Part shown: positions 14,613-23,159 of the stretch, piece after piece | Position numbering within the stretch: the stretch's first letter is position 1 | Layout of the letters: each line of letters starts with the position of its first letter | Source of the DNA: JACDDK01 sp038198445 | GTDB lineage: Bacteria; Actinomycetota; Rubrobacteria; Rubrobacterales; Rubrobacteraceae | NCBI GenBank assembly: GCA_038198445.1 | Contig: JBBPZZ010000183.1 | Span: 1-47,265, forward strand | Direction: 5' to 3' | Length of the DNA: 47,265 nucleotides | Made by a program: the position numbers and the translations under genes | The notes under the pieces: model-generated | Databases searched by the model: none | Seen by the model: only the letters and a program-made list of their open reading frames with translations | What the model was told of the DNA's origin: nothing

Positions 14613-14743
14613 GGGGAGTAGCCGCCCGCTGGATGCGGGGGACCCGGTCGTCAGTACGGAGCGAAGCTCCCGGCCGGATACCGGCGCTTAGGCGCAACGA
14701 GCGAGACCATCGGCAGGTAAACTGGCCGAGGGGCTCGTTTTTT
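14613..14743 (+). promoter_or_regulatory. yybP-ykoY manganese riboswitch with terminator
   Basis: The leader opens with GGGGAGTAGCC (14613-14623), the invariant yybP-ykoY start, followed by a CCCGC/GCGGG hairpin, a GGTCGTCAGTACGG region and the invariant GAGCGAGACC (14699-14708). Downstream, ACGAGC (14698-14703) can pair with GCTCGT (14733-14738), enclosing ATCGGC/GGCCGA, and six T follow. The terminator thus overlaps the aptamer's conserved 3' part, so Mn2+ binding should favour read-through. In characterised bacteria this class senses Mn2+ and controls TerC-type and P-type exporters. Here it sits 107 bases before a terC-family gene that is now broken. Confidence 0.85.
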
Positions 14744-14849
14744 AATGTCCCGAGGCCCGTCCGTGGAGGAGATGGGTTATGTCGCGAAGAGATGCATCCG
14801 GTAGTGAGCGGAGGACGGCGCCGCGCCGCCGCGGGACGGGGAGGGTGGC

Positions 14850-15793
14850 GTGACGACTTTCCCTCTCTGGGCTTGGTACGGGTTTACGGCCCTGATCGCC
14901 GCTCTCATGATGCTCGACCTGATGGTCCTGGGTCGCCGGACGCGCGAGGTCTCCTTCCGGTCGGCGACGGTTCAGAGTGTCTTCTGGATAGTTGCCGCTC
15001 TGCTCTTTGGGATGGTTGTATTCGTGGTGGCCGGCCCGGAGCGCGGGAGCGAATACTTCACCGGCTACATCGTGGAGCGCAGCCTTTCCGTGGATAACGT
15101 GTTCGTGTTCGCCCTGATCTTCACGTACTTCGCCGTGCCGTCCCAATACCAGAACCGGGTGCTGTTCTGGGGCATTCTGGGCGCCCTGGTGTTGCGGGGC
15201 GGGTTTATCGCGGTCGGGGCGGAGCTGTTGCACCGCTACGAGTGGATGGTCTACGTCTTCGGTATGTTCCTGATCTACACCGGCATCCGCATGGCGATGC
15301 ACGACGACGCCGAGGTACACCCCGAGCGCAACCCGGTCCTGCGGATCGTGCGGCGGCTGGTCCCCATGACGGAGGACTTCTAGAACGAGAAGTTCTTCGT
15401 CCGTCACGGAGGCAAGCTCCTCGCCACGCCGCTCTTCGCCGTTATAGTCGTCGTCGGGACGACGGACGTGGTCTTCGCCGTGGACTCCATACCGGCCATC
15501 TTCGCCGTAACCTCCAGCACGTTCATCGTCTGGTCGGCCAACGCCTTCGCCATCCTCGGTCTAAGGCCGCTGTACTTCATGCTCGCCGACATGATAGATA
15601 GGTTCGTGTACTTGACGCCGGTCTCTCCATAGTGCTGGTCTTCGTTGGCGCTAAGTTCATCTACTCGGGGCTTTTCGGGAAGTTCCCGATCTGGATCTCC
15701 CTGACCGTCATAGCCACGGTCGTCACCGGCTCGATCCTTGCCTCTCTATGGAAGACTCGCTCCAAGGACGATGAAGACGGATCGCTGATCTAA
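14850..15793 (+). pseudogene. terC: TerC-family (Mn2+ exporter-like) membrane protein, broken by a stop and a frameshift
   Basis: The 5' part reads as normal TerC: WAWYGFTALIAALMMLDLMV, the ERSLSVDNVFVFALIF segment with the conserved Asp, and FLIYTGIRMAM. At 15381 the frame has TAG where a GAG (Glu) fits the family (EDF-[stop]-NEKFFVRHGGKLLATPL). The frame then stays open through VGTTDVVFAVDSIPAIFAV, another TerC signature. Near 15620 one base is missing, shifting the last part (GLSIVLVFVGAKFIYSGLFG) into another frame before a TAA at 15791. Two independent lesions in an otherwise well-preserved gene imply recent inactivation or assembly error. A Mn2+ riboswitch precedes it. Confidence 0.88.
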
Positions 15794-15861
15794 TGAGCTA
15801 CCACCCGCGCCGCGAAAAGACGCCGCGGCCCGTGGTGACTGGTCGCGATGCCGCTTCTTTG

Positions 15862-16230
15862 TTAGCTTGATACTCTGGCGCGCCCGGTAAGATGCGCCGC
15901 TAACACCGCGGTCGAAAGAATGAGCAATACGGTGGGAGGAGCCATCTTTGCAACCGGGTCTTTTATACGCAGGTGCGTAGCCAGAGCGCCCGCCATCGTA
16001 GCCGCAAGGAGCAGCCCCGCGAACGGCGCCACCACGGGCCGGAAGATCCCAGCGAGCATCCCCAAAGCTCCACTCACCTCCACGAGCCCGGTTACAATCC
16101 GGAACCACTGCGGATAGCGATAACGGTCGAATTCATCCACCATTTGATCCACACCTGCCAACTTGGAGCCTCCGGCCCCCAGAAACGCCAACCCGAGCAA
16201 GACTTGCATTGTCTTCGTCGTGATTTTCAT
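15862..16230 (-). CDS. DoxX-like small membrane protein
   Basis: The 122-residue protein has four likely membrane helices: MQVLLGLAFLGAGGSKLAG, RIVTGLVEVSGALGMLAGIF, VVAPFAGLLLAATMAGALAT and PPTVLLILSTAVLAAHL. The early GxxKLxG and later TG(L/V)VExxGAxG patterns match DoxX/DoxX-like proteins, which associate with quinone or thiosulfate metabolism in some species and with oxidative-stress complexes in mycobacteria. Function here is unknown. It starts 15 bases after the monooxygenase stop on the same strand, so the TetR-monooxygenase-DoxX genes may form one transcript. Confidence 0.85.
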   Translation of the reverse strand: MKITTKTMQVLLGLAFLGAGGSKLAGVDQMVDEFDRYRYPQWFRIVTGLVEVSGALGMLAGIFRPVVAPFAGLLLAATMAGALATHLRIKDPVAKMAPPTVLLILSTAVLAAHLTGRARVSS

Positions 16231-16245
16231 CGGCTTCTCCTCTCT

Positions 16246-17991
16246 TCAGTAGGTGAGTTGTTTCGAACGGCTATCGGGAGAAGGTGCGCGCTGGCCCCAC
16301 TTTCCCAGAGCAGCAGCTAGCACCTGATCGTAGCCCCTGCGGTGGAAAGCGACGTAACCGTCGGGCCTGACGAGCAGCACGCTGCCGTCTCTGGCGCCGA
16401 TCCTGCTCTCGAACTGGTGCTTGAAGTCGGCGAAGACCGGCACGCCGGAGCCAGCCCATCCCGGCGCTCCCTGGCCCACTACCGCATAGGTCCTGATAGC
16501 TCCGCCGGTTGCGTAAGTGACGGAGCGGGCGAACCCGGAGAGGTCGTCTCCGGCGCGCTCGGAGGAGGCGTAGACGAACAGGGAGTAGGTCGGGCCGCGC
16601 AGCAGCTCGTAGAGGCGAGTTGTTGGCCCGGCGGATAGCTCCTCGGTCAGACCTTCCGGCGCGTCGAGCTCCAGGTCCGGTACCCGGTCTCCGGCTCTCA
16701 GAGCGTCCGTTCCAAGCTCCTGGCGCAAGTCCTCGGCCAGATTCCCGCTCTTTCTCTCGGTGTGGCGGTAGTCTATGCCGATACCGGAGAGGCCCTCCGA
16801 GAGTGACTTCTGGATCGGGGGCAGGGGTACTAGCGCTCGCACCAATAGTTCACGAGCAGCCTTGAGCTTCAGGTGGCGGATCAGGAGGCTCCGCAGTATG
16901 AGGTCGCTGATGCGCACCGCCCGCCGTCCCAGCGGAAGCCTCTCCGCCTCGTAGGAGTCGAGTAGCGACTCGGGAGACCACCCTTTAAGCACGAACGTCA
17001 GCTTCCAGCCGAGGTTGAAAGCGTCCTGTATGCCGGTGTTCATGCCCTGCCCGCCGGCCGGCGAATGTACGTGGGCCGAATCTCCGGCCAGAAAGACGCG
17101 GTCCTCGCGATAGGTCGGGACCTTCCGGATCTCGGAGCCCCAGCGTGTCAGCCAGCGAGGTTCGAGGAGGGTTGGTTTCGCCGGCACGATAGCGTCGACC
17201 GACTCCTGCATCTCCTCCAGGGTCAGCTCTCTATCCGTAGATTCGCCCCAGTGATCGTAGTCAACGGTGACGAAGCGGAAATAGTCGTCTCTGAAGGGAA
17301 CTATGAAGGCGAGTCCTCTCTCCGAGGAATACTGGGAGACACCGCCGCTCTCGATACCGCCGTCGACCTTCGCCTCGGCGGTGAAGAAAGTGTATCCGTA
17401 GGGCTCGCCCTCGAACTCTATGCCGGCGGCCTCGCGCACGGTGCTGTGCGCGCCGTCCGTTCCTATAAGGTAGCGCGAGCGTATGGTCTCTTCTTCTCCG
17501 CCGGGTAGGCGCAACCGCGACTCCACGTACGCTTCACCGCCGTCGTCACGCTGCTCGTAACCGATGAACTCCTTGCTTCGTTCGACTTCCACACCGAGGT
17601 TCTCCAGATGGTTCTCCAGTACGCGCTCGGTCTCGGATTGGGGGACGACGAGGATGTAGGGGAAGCGGGTGTCGAGGTCGCGCATCTCCGCTCGTACCGG
17701 GCGCTCGGAGTCGGAGCCGAGGTCTATACCGGGGGCGGCGTAACCGCGTTTCAAGAGCTCGTCGGAGAGGCCGATCAAGTCCATCACCTCAAGGGTCCTT
17801 GCGTGCATGACTAGAGCATTCGAGTGCCGGGCGCGCTCCGAGTGCTTGTCCACCACGCGAACGGCTACTCCCTGGCGCGCCAACTCTACCGCAGCCGTCA
17901 GACCCGTCGGCCCGGCGCCAACCACGAGGACTTCAATATCTTGAGTTTCTGCGCCGCTACGCTTGTTGGTGTTGTCGGTTTTCTCGTTCAT
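16246..17991 (-). CDS. FAD-dependent aromatic-ring monooxygenase (class A flavoprotein)
   Basis: This 581-residue p-hydroxybenzoate-hydroxylase-fold enzyme has the FAD Rossmann motif EVLVVGAGPTGLTAAVELAR near residues 20-39, the DG motif YLIGTDGAHSTVREAAGI and the second FAD motif VFLAGDSAHVHSPAGGQGMN. The last ~150 residues form the thioredoxin-like C-terminal domain seen in PcpB- and RdmE-type hydroxylases (FVYASSERAGDDLSGFARSV, then GSVLLVRPDGYVAFHRRGYD). Such enzymes hydroxylate phenols or polyketide aromatics using NAD(P)H and O2. Substrate cannot be deduced. It lies 17 bases downstream of the tetR-type gene on the same strand, likely its regulated target. Confidence 0.92.
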   Translation of the reverse strand: MNEKTDNTNKRSGAETQDIEVLVVGAGPTGLTAAVELARQGVAVRVVDKHSERARHSNALVMHARTLEVMDLIGLSDELLKRGYAAPGIDLGSDSERPVRAEMRDLDTRFPYILVVPQSETERVLENHLENLGVEVERSKEFIGYEQRDDGGEAYVESRLRLPGGEEETIRSRYLIGTDGAHSTVREAAGIEFEGEPYGYTFFTAEAKVDGGIESGGVSQYSSERGLAFIVPFRDDYFRFVTVDYDHWGESTDRELTLEEMQESVDAIVPAKPTLLEPRWLTRWGSEIRKVPTYREDRVFLAGDSAHVHSPAGGQGMNTGIQDAFNLGWKLTFVLKGWSPESLLDSYEAERLPLGRRAVRISDLILRSLLIRHLKLKAARELLVRALVPLPPIQKSLSEGLSGIGIDYRHTERKSGNLAEDLRQELGTDALRAGDRVPDLELDAPEGLTEELSAGPTTRLYELLRGPTYSLFVYASSERAGDDLSGFARSVTYATGGAIRTYAVVGQGAPGWAGSGVPVFADFKHQFESRIGARDGSVLLVRPDGYVAFHRRGYDQVLAAALGKWGQRAPSPDSRSKQLTY

Positions 17992-18007
17992 CGTTAGACA
18001 CCTCGTC

Positions 18008-18643
18008 TCAGCCGATTGCTTTGATATACGTCTCGATCAGGGTCTCGATGCGCTCTGGAGATGGCAGGCGAGGGGGACCTTCGGCGACCAGCAGACCGTC
18101 GAGTATGGCGTAGGTAAGTAGTCCACCCACGAACAGCCGCGCCGCCGATTCGGTGTCGCCGACACGAGCTATGCTGCACTCGTTGGCCTGTTCGAGGAGA
18201 GCGCGGACGTTCTCCAGGGCTCGTCCCGCTACCGCTTGCCGAAAGAGATCTCCTAGCTGTGGAAAACGCGAGGTCTCGGAGGTGATGACCCGCACCAGCG
18301 CCAGGTACTCGGGCTGCATCAGGGCGTGGATCAAGCCGTCGGCGAGCCTGTGAAGCTCCTCGTGCAACTCATCCCGAGTCTCTGGAGACGCCGGCGAAGC
18401 GAGGCTCTGTGCTTCCTCTCCGAGAAGTTTCTCACCGATCAAAGTCCTCAACACCTCGGCAAGAAGCTCCTCTTTCCCGGAGAAGTAACGGTAGAGCGTC
18501 TCTTTGGATACGTTGGCTTCCTTTGCGATGGCGTCGGCGCTGGCGCCCGCGAACCCCCTTTCGAGGAACAACGCCCTTGCCGCAGCAAGGATCTGGGCTT
18601 CCTTCACGCCCCGCGCCGGAATCTTCTCTGAAGTCTGATCCAT
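18008..18643 (-). CDS. TetR-family transcriptional regulator
   Basis: The N-terminal helix-turn-helix is classic: ILAAARALFLERGFAGASAD then AIAKEANVSKETLYRYFSGK, with KEELLAEVL following. The C-terminal ~140 residues form the variable ligand domain. The start is set to the ATG at 18643 (MDQTSEKIP) although the frame extends to a GTG at 18694. The longer version would translate through the palindromic operator at 18662-18679, so the shorter start is preferred. It probably represses the downstream monooxygenase-DoxX genes in response to an aromatic ligand; this is inferred from gene order. Confidence 0.9.
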   Translation of the reverse strand: MDQTSEKIPARGVKEAQILAAARALFLERGFAGASADAIAKEANVSKETLYRYFSGKEELLAEVLRTLIGEKLLGEEAQSLASPASPETRDELHEELHRLADGLIHALMQPEYLALVRVITSETSRFPQLGDLFRQAVAGRALENVRALLEQANECSIARVGDTESAARLFVGGLLTYAILDGLLVAEGPPRLPSPERIETLIETYIKAIG

Positions 18644-18661
18644 AATCACCTTTGTATCGAA

Positions 18662-18679
18662 TCGAACTGTTCGGTTCGA
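18662..18679. promoter_or_regulatory. Probable TetR operator (TCGAAC-N6-GTTCGA)
   Basis: A perfect 6-base inverted repeat TCGAAC TGTTCG GTTCGA lies 19 bases upstream of the tetR-type ATG. Size and position are as expected for an autoregulatory TetR site also controlling the monooxygenase operon. Not tested. Confidence 0.6.
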
Positions 18680-18879
18680 CACTAACGCGAGCACGGTAGG
18701 TTGTCAAGTTCTGGTCTCTGCTTCTCTCGTTTCGAGGGTCTGTGCGCCATGTAGATCTAGGGTGGGAGCGGTGCGTGTAGCCAGTAGAATTCTTTGAGTG
18801 AGCGGAAAAGAGAAGTGTGTAGAAGGGCTCTCGAAGGCCGGATGAAGCGGGTCATGAGCAAACAGTCGGGGAGGTAGTG

Positions 18880-19995
18880 ATGGATATGGACATCGCCGGT
18901 CGGCGGCTGTTCAACCAGCGCATCGGAGGTGAGAAGTTAGAGAAGCCCGACGAGGTGGTGAGGTGGCTGGGCGCCGTTCAGGCGCAGGATTATCTGCAGT
19001 CGTTGTGGGCGATCGGGTTGCGCTTGGAGTCCGCGACGGTGGCGGATGTGGAGCGGGCCATATCTGACGGAGAGATCCTCCGTACCTGGCCGATGCGCGG
19101 CACGATCCATTTCGTGCCCCCGGAAGATGCAAAGTGGATGCTGGAGCTTTCAGCGTCGCGCATGCTCGCCAGGGACAAACGTCGGCAGGAGCAACTAGGG
19201 CTGGACGAAGAGATCCTGGAGCGCTGCAAGGGTCTCTTCCACGATGTGCTACGAGGCGGCAGACGATTGTCCCGCCAGGACATGATGGCGTTGCTGGAGG
19301 AAGCGAGCATTAGTACGGAGAAGCAGCGTGGTTATCATATCCTGTGGTACGCGGCTCAGAGCGGCCTGATCTGTATGGGTCCCAGGCAGGATAAACAGCA
19401 GACGTTCGTGCTGCTGGACGAATGGGCGCCTGATTCCAGAAGGCTGTCCCGAGAAGAATCACTCGCCGAGCTTGCCAGACGTTACTTCGCCGGCCACGGA
19501 CCCGCGACCGTCCATGACTTCGCTCGATGGGCGGGATTGACGGTCACCGAGGCAAGATCCGGGATCGGGATGGCAGAGCTTGTCTCCGAGAAAATAGACG
19601 GCGACGAATACTGGACGGTCGCGGACGCTCCAGGCCATGCAGTCCGTAATAGATCCGGTGTTCACTTACTTCCGGGCTTCGACGAGTACCTGATCGGCTA
19701 TAAAGACCGCGGTGCCGTGCTCGCCGCGGAACACGCCCATAAAATCGTTCCGGGCAACAACGGCATCTTCATGCCTACGATCGTCGTCGATGGGCAGGTC
19801 GCCGGAACCTGGAAACGAAAGCTCAAGAAAAACGCCATCGACGTAACTCTCGATCCTTTCGTGCAATTCGGTGACCAGGAAGAGAAGTTTGTCGAGGCGG
19901 TCGAAGCATACAGCGACTTCGTTGGATTGCCCGTGTCGTCGGTAGCGATAAAGACAGGGTATCCCGCGCCACAAAACGTCGCCCGGAAACGATGA
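18880..19995 (+). CDS. Winged-helix DNA-binding-domain protein (HTH_42, YcaQ/AlkX-like)
   Basis: This 371-residue protein has the HTH_42 pattern: RRLFNQRIGGEKLEKPDEVV, RWLGAVQAQDYLQSLWAIGL, ILRTWPMRGTIHFVPPEDAK and later GHGPATVHDFARWAGLT with LLPGFDEYLIGYKDR. These match the family containing the actinobacterial winged-helix proteins and the E. coli YcaQ/Streptomyces AlkX crosslink DNA glycosylases, although this is the larger, less characterised branch. A catalytic role is not certain. GTG at 18877 and ATG at 18880 are both possible; GGGGAGG suits the ATG better. It is divergent from the TetR gene; 18695-18876 holds no recognisable gene. Confidence 0.85.
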   Translation: MDMDIAGRRLFNQRIGGEKLEKPDEVVRWLGAVQAQDYLQSLWAIGLRLESATVADVERAISDGEILRTWPMRGTIHFVPPEDAKWMLELSASRMLARDKRRQEQLGLDEEILERCKGLFHDVLRGGRRLSRQDMMALLEEASISTEKQRGYHILWYAAQSGLICMGPRQDKQQTFVLLDEWAPDSRRLSREESLAELARRYFAGHGPATVHDFARWAGLTVTEARSGIGMAELVSEKIDGDEYWTVADAPGHAVRNRSGVHLLPGFDEYLIGYKDRGAVLAAEHAHKIVPGNNGIFMPTIVVDGQVAGTWKRKLKKNAIDVTLDPFVQFGDQEEKFVEAVEAYSDFVGLPVSSVAIKTGYPAPQNVARKR

Positions 19996-20085
19996 GCCAT
20001 AACTTCGGGTATCTGTCGATTACCGGGCGTGGTGCGGAATGTTTTTGGGGCTGACGCGCCGCTACTCGCGCCGTAGAATAGCCTC

Positions 20086-22446
20086 ATGCTGGGACGTCAC
20101 GCAGAGCTAAAGGCGCAACTGCCGCCGGGGACGATCCTCTTCTACCAGGTCGGGACGTTCTTCGAGACGTTCGAGGAGGACGCGAAGAGGATCTCCCAGG
20201 CCCTCTCCATCCGCCTGACGAGCCGCGAGGCTTCTGACTATCCCGGAGGCCGCGTCCCGCTCGCCGGAGTGCCGGCCCACTCCCTGCAAGAACATCTGGC
20301 GACGCTCCTGCGGAAGGGACACTCCGTCGCCGTCGCCGAGCAGCGCCCGCACCCGGCCAAGCCCAGGCAGTTTACGCGGGAGGTCACCCGGATCCTCACA
20401 CCCGGCACCGTCATCGAAGATAACGTCCTCTCCGCCGGACAGGCGAACTATCTGGCGGCGTTCGTGATCCGGGACGGCGTCGCGGCAATCGCCGTTGTCG
20501 AGGCATCCACCGGCGAATTCACCGGGACGGAGGTGCCGGAGGAGCAACTGGCCGCCGAGCTGGAACGCTGGCAACCGCGAGAGCTCATCGTGCCGGAGCG
20601 GACCGCCGCCGAGGACCTGCCGAAGGTGTGGGCGACCATAAGCCCGGCGCCGCGCTGGACGTTCGAGCCGTCCGCCGGGGAGCAGGCGCTGAAGAGACAC
20701 TTCCGGGTCTCGGGGCTGAAGGGTTTCGGGCTGGAGGGGCGACCCGCGCTCGTGGGAGCCGCTGGGGCTTTGGTCCAATACCTCGCCTCCCTGCGCGGCG
20801 GCGCTCCGCCGGAGCAGGTCGTCACCTTCCGGCCCTACGACCCTGGCTCCGGGATGGTCCTCGACGCGGCCACCCGCCGCAACCTCGGCCTCGACGACCT
20901 TATACAGACGATAGACCGTACCCGCACCCCGATGGGACAACGCGCCCTCCGGCGCTGGCTGGAGCGGCCTCTGCTGGAGGTGGACCGCATCCGGCAGCGT
21001 CTCGAAGCCGTGGACTCGCTGGCCCCGGACTATATGCTGCGTGAGGAAGCCCGCGAGCACCTGGGCCGCATCCCGGACATCGAGCGGATCGCCACCCGCA
21101 TCGTGCGCCTCTCCGCCTCGCCGAACGACCTGCTCTCGCTCAAGAGCGCGTTGGAGGCCATCGCTCCGCTGAAAGAGGCACTGGGTCCGGCGGTCGAACG
21201 TAGCTCGCTCCTGGACCGGGTGCTCGCCGCGATGGAGGAACCGCCGGGGGTGCGGGAGCTAATAGTGGCGGCCATCTCGGAGGAGAGTGGGGAGACCATC
21301 CGCGCCGGATACTCCTCCGAACTGGACGAGGCGCGCGAGTTCCGCGACGGCGCCCACGAGTGGCTGACCCGCTTCGAGGCCGAGGAACGCCTGAAGACCG
21401 GGCTGAAGACCCTCAAGGTCGGCTACCGGGACGGCGAGGGCTACTTCATCGAGGTGGCGGGAAAGGACGCCCCGTCCGTCCCGCCGCGCTACGAGCACCG
21501 CAAGGCTCTCAAGCACAACGCCCGCTACGTCACCACGGAGCTAAAAGAGCACGAGGCCCGGATGCTGACGGCGCGCGACGAGGTTGAGCGGCTGGAACGC
21601 AGCATCCTCTCCGAGATACGCGCCGCCGTCAAAGACGCCGCGCCGGAGCTTCAGAAGATAGCACGCGCCATCGCCGTCGTGGACGTGGTCGCCTCCTTCG
21701 CAGCCGCCGCGACCGAGCTTCGCTACTGCCGTCCCGAGGTCACGGAGGAGCGCGGCATCCGCATCGTGGGCGGACGGCATCCGGTGGTCGAGCACAACCT
21801 GGAGACGCCCTTCGTCACGAACGACGCGGAGGTGGATGGAGACTCGCGGTTGCAGATCATCACCGGCCCAAACATGGCCGGGAAGTCGGTTTACCTGCGC
21901 CAGGTCGCCATCATCGCGCTTCTGGCCCAGACCGGCTCCTATGTCCCAGCCGACGAAGTGACCCTGGGCGTAGTCGACCGCGTCTTCACCAGGGTCGGCG
22001 CCGAAGACCGGCTCGCGAGCGGCGAGTCGACGTTCATGGTCGAGATGACCGAGGCGGCGAGCATCCTCAACAGCGCCACGGAACGGAGCCTCGTCATCCT
22101 GGACGAGGTAGGACGCGGTACCTCGACCTATGACGGGATGAGCATCGCCTGGGCGATGGCCGAGTACCTGCACGACGACGTGCAGTCTCTCACCCTCTTC
22201 GCGACGCACTACCATGAGTTAACGCGGCTGGCGGAGATACTGCCCGGCTGCCGAAATCGGAAGGCGGCGGTCGAGGAGGTCGGCGGCGAAATTGTCTTCC
22301 TGCACAGGATAGAGGCGGGCGCCGAGTCTTCTTCCTACGGCGTCCACGTCGCGCGGCTGGCGGGGTTGCCCCGGCAGGTCACGGACCGGGCCGGAGAGAT
22401 CCTCACGCGCCTCGAAACCGAGGGGGTCAAGGACTTCGTGGGATAG
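20086..22446 (+). CDS. mutS: DNA mismatch repair protein MutS
   Basis: MutS recognises mismatches and recruits MutL. The N-terminal mismatch-binding motif is present in divergent form: the usual GDFYE is GTFFETFEEDAKR, keeping the Phe-x-Glu pair. The core includes TRRNLGLDDLIQTIDRTRTP and MGQRALRRWLERPL. The ATPase has Walker A TGPNMAGKSVYLRQVAII near residue 592, GAEDRLASGESTFMVEM and LVILDEVGRGTSTYDGMSIA, then FATHYHEL. At 786 residues it is shorter than E. coli MutS (853), mainly at the C-terminus, which ends soon after the ATPase. The next genes are a toxin-antitoxin pair and mutL. Confidence 0.97.
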   Translation: MLGRHAELKAQLPPGTILFYQVGTFFETFEEDAKRISQALSIRLTSREASDYPGGRVPLAGVPAHSLQEHLATLLRKGHSVAVAEQRPHPAKPRQFTREVTRILTPGTVIEDNVLSAGQANYLAAFVIRDGVAAIAVVEASTGEFTGTEVPEEQLAAELERWQPRELIVPERTAAEDLPKVWATISPAPRWTFEPSAGEQALKRHFRVSGLKGFGLEGRPALVGAAGALVQYLASLRGGAPPEQVVTFRPYDPGSGMVLDAATRRNLGLDDLIQTIDRTRTPMGQRALRRWLERPLLEVDRIRQRLEAVDSLAPDYMLREEAREHLGRIPDIERIATRIVRLSASPNDLLSLKSALEAIAPLKEALGPAVERSSLLDRVLAAMEEPPGVRELIVAAISEESGETIRAGYSSELDEAREFRDGAHEWLTRFEAEERLKTGLKTLKVGYRDGEGYFIEVAGKDAPSVPPRYEHRKALKHNARYVTTELKEHEARMLTARDEVERLERSILSEIRAAVKDAAPELQKIARAIAVVDVVASFAAAATELRYCRPEVTEERGIRIVGGRHPVVEHNLETPFVTNDAEVDGDSRLQIITGPNMAGKSVYLRQVAIIALLAQTGSYVPADEVTLGVVDRVFTRVGAEDRLASGESTFMVEMTEAASILNSATERSLVILDEVGRGTSTYDGMSIAWAMAEYLHDDVQSLTLFATHYHELTRLAEILPGCRNRKAAVEEVGGEIVFLHRIEAGAESSSYGVHVARLAGLPRQVTDRAGEILTRLETEGVKDFVG

Positions 22447-22479
22447 GGGGATCGTGCCGGAAGGTGCTAAGATAAACAC

Positions 22480-22671
22480 ATGAAATTCCCGAGGACGGAC
22501 AAAGAGCGTAGGGATCTCATCAACCGCCTAGCGCGGAAGAAACTCTCGCCAGACGAGATCAGGCGAGGTACCGGCAGGATACCCGAAGAGTTCTGGACAA
22601 TGTCTCGCTCGAAGCCTTCAAACGGCTCGTTGCTGGAAGCCCTTTTGAAAGACCGCGAAGAAGGCCGCTAG
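22480..22671 (+). CDS. Putative antitoxin of a VapBC-like pair
   Basis: This 63-residue basic protein (FPRTDKERRDLINRLARKKL, SPDEIRRGTGRIPEEFW, then EALLKDREEGR) lies six bases upstream of a PIN-domain gene. Its size, position and charged helical composition fit an antitoxin of a VapBC-like system, with the C-terminal tail as the likely toxin-binding part. No specific antitoxin family is recognised; the N-terminus could be a ribbon-helix-helix or another small DNA-binding unit. An ATG with AAGGTGC upstream begins it 33 bases after the mutS stop. The call depends largely on the neighbour. Confidence 0.65.
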   Translation: MKFPRTDKERRDLINRLARKKLSPDEIRRGTGRIPEEFWTMSRSKPSNGSLLEALLKDREEGR

Positions 22672-22677
22672 CGGTCC

Positions 22678-23109
22678 TTGAGATTCTGGGATAGCTCGGT
22701 GCTGTTACCTCTGATATCTGAAGAGGTGAATTCGAGTATCGCCACGAGCCTTCTGCAAGAAGACGGCGATGTAACAGTGTGGTGGGGAACCTGGTCTGAG
22801 TGCGCGGTGGCGATCAGCCGCATTCGGCGGGAAGGCGGGCTGGACGAGGAGCGCGAAGAGATGGCTCGCGACATACTGGATATCCTGGCCGAAGCCTGGA
22901 TCGAGATACGGCCCGAGGATGATCTGCGTTTACTTTCAACCCTCCTCTCGAAATACCATCCATTAAAAGCCGCTGATTGCTTCCAATTGGCCGCGGCGCT
23001 CCGGTGGTGCGAGGGATACACAAACGGCGCGGGCTTCGTGTGCCTGGATGACAGGCTGCACGCCGCCGCCGTTGCGGAAGGCTTCGACGTCTTGCCGGGG
23101 CAGAGTTGA
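22678..23109 (+). CDS. PIN-domain ribonuclease toxin (VapC-like)
   Basis: The 143-residue protein starts RFWDSSVLLPLI, the type II VapC opening with Asp5. It carries further acidic residues expected for a PIN nuclease: Glu41 (SECAVAISRI), Asp100 (KAADCFQLAAAL) and Asp124-125 (FVCLDDRLHAAA). The AAD and (S)E spacing places four acidic residues in the metal site. VapC toxins cut tRNA or rRNA until neutralised by the cognate antitoxin. The TTG start lies six bases past the antitoxin stop. Its stop overlaps by TTGA with a possible TTG start of mutL, so the pair is embedded in the mutS-mutL operon. Confidence 0.88.
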   Translation: MRFWDSSVLLPLISEEVNSSIATSLLQEDGDVTVWWGTWSECAVAISRIRREGGLDEEREEMARDILDILAEAWIEIRPEDDLRLLSTLLSKYHPLKAADCFQLAAALRWCEGYTNGAGFVCLDDRLHAAAVAEGFDVLPGQS

Positions 23110-23159
23110 GACTTTTCCCCAGGCTCGTCGCCGAGGAAGCGGCTGAATACGGAGGGAAG

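Noticed and set aside
13795..14697. Open frame of 300 codons overlapping the carotenoid-type gene
   Set aside because: Out-of-frame shadow with a low-complexity Arg/Pro-rich sequence; the membrane protein in the other frame has real family motifs.
15384..15793. Separate short gene downstream of the terC TAG
   Set aside because: The sequence is the continuation of TerC (second signature segment), so it is part of one broken gene.
15794..15850. Terminator-like GC-rich inverted repeat after terC
   Set aside because: Pairing is imperfect and there is no T-tract on either strand.
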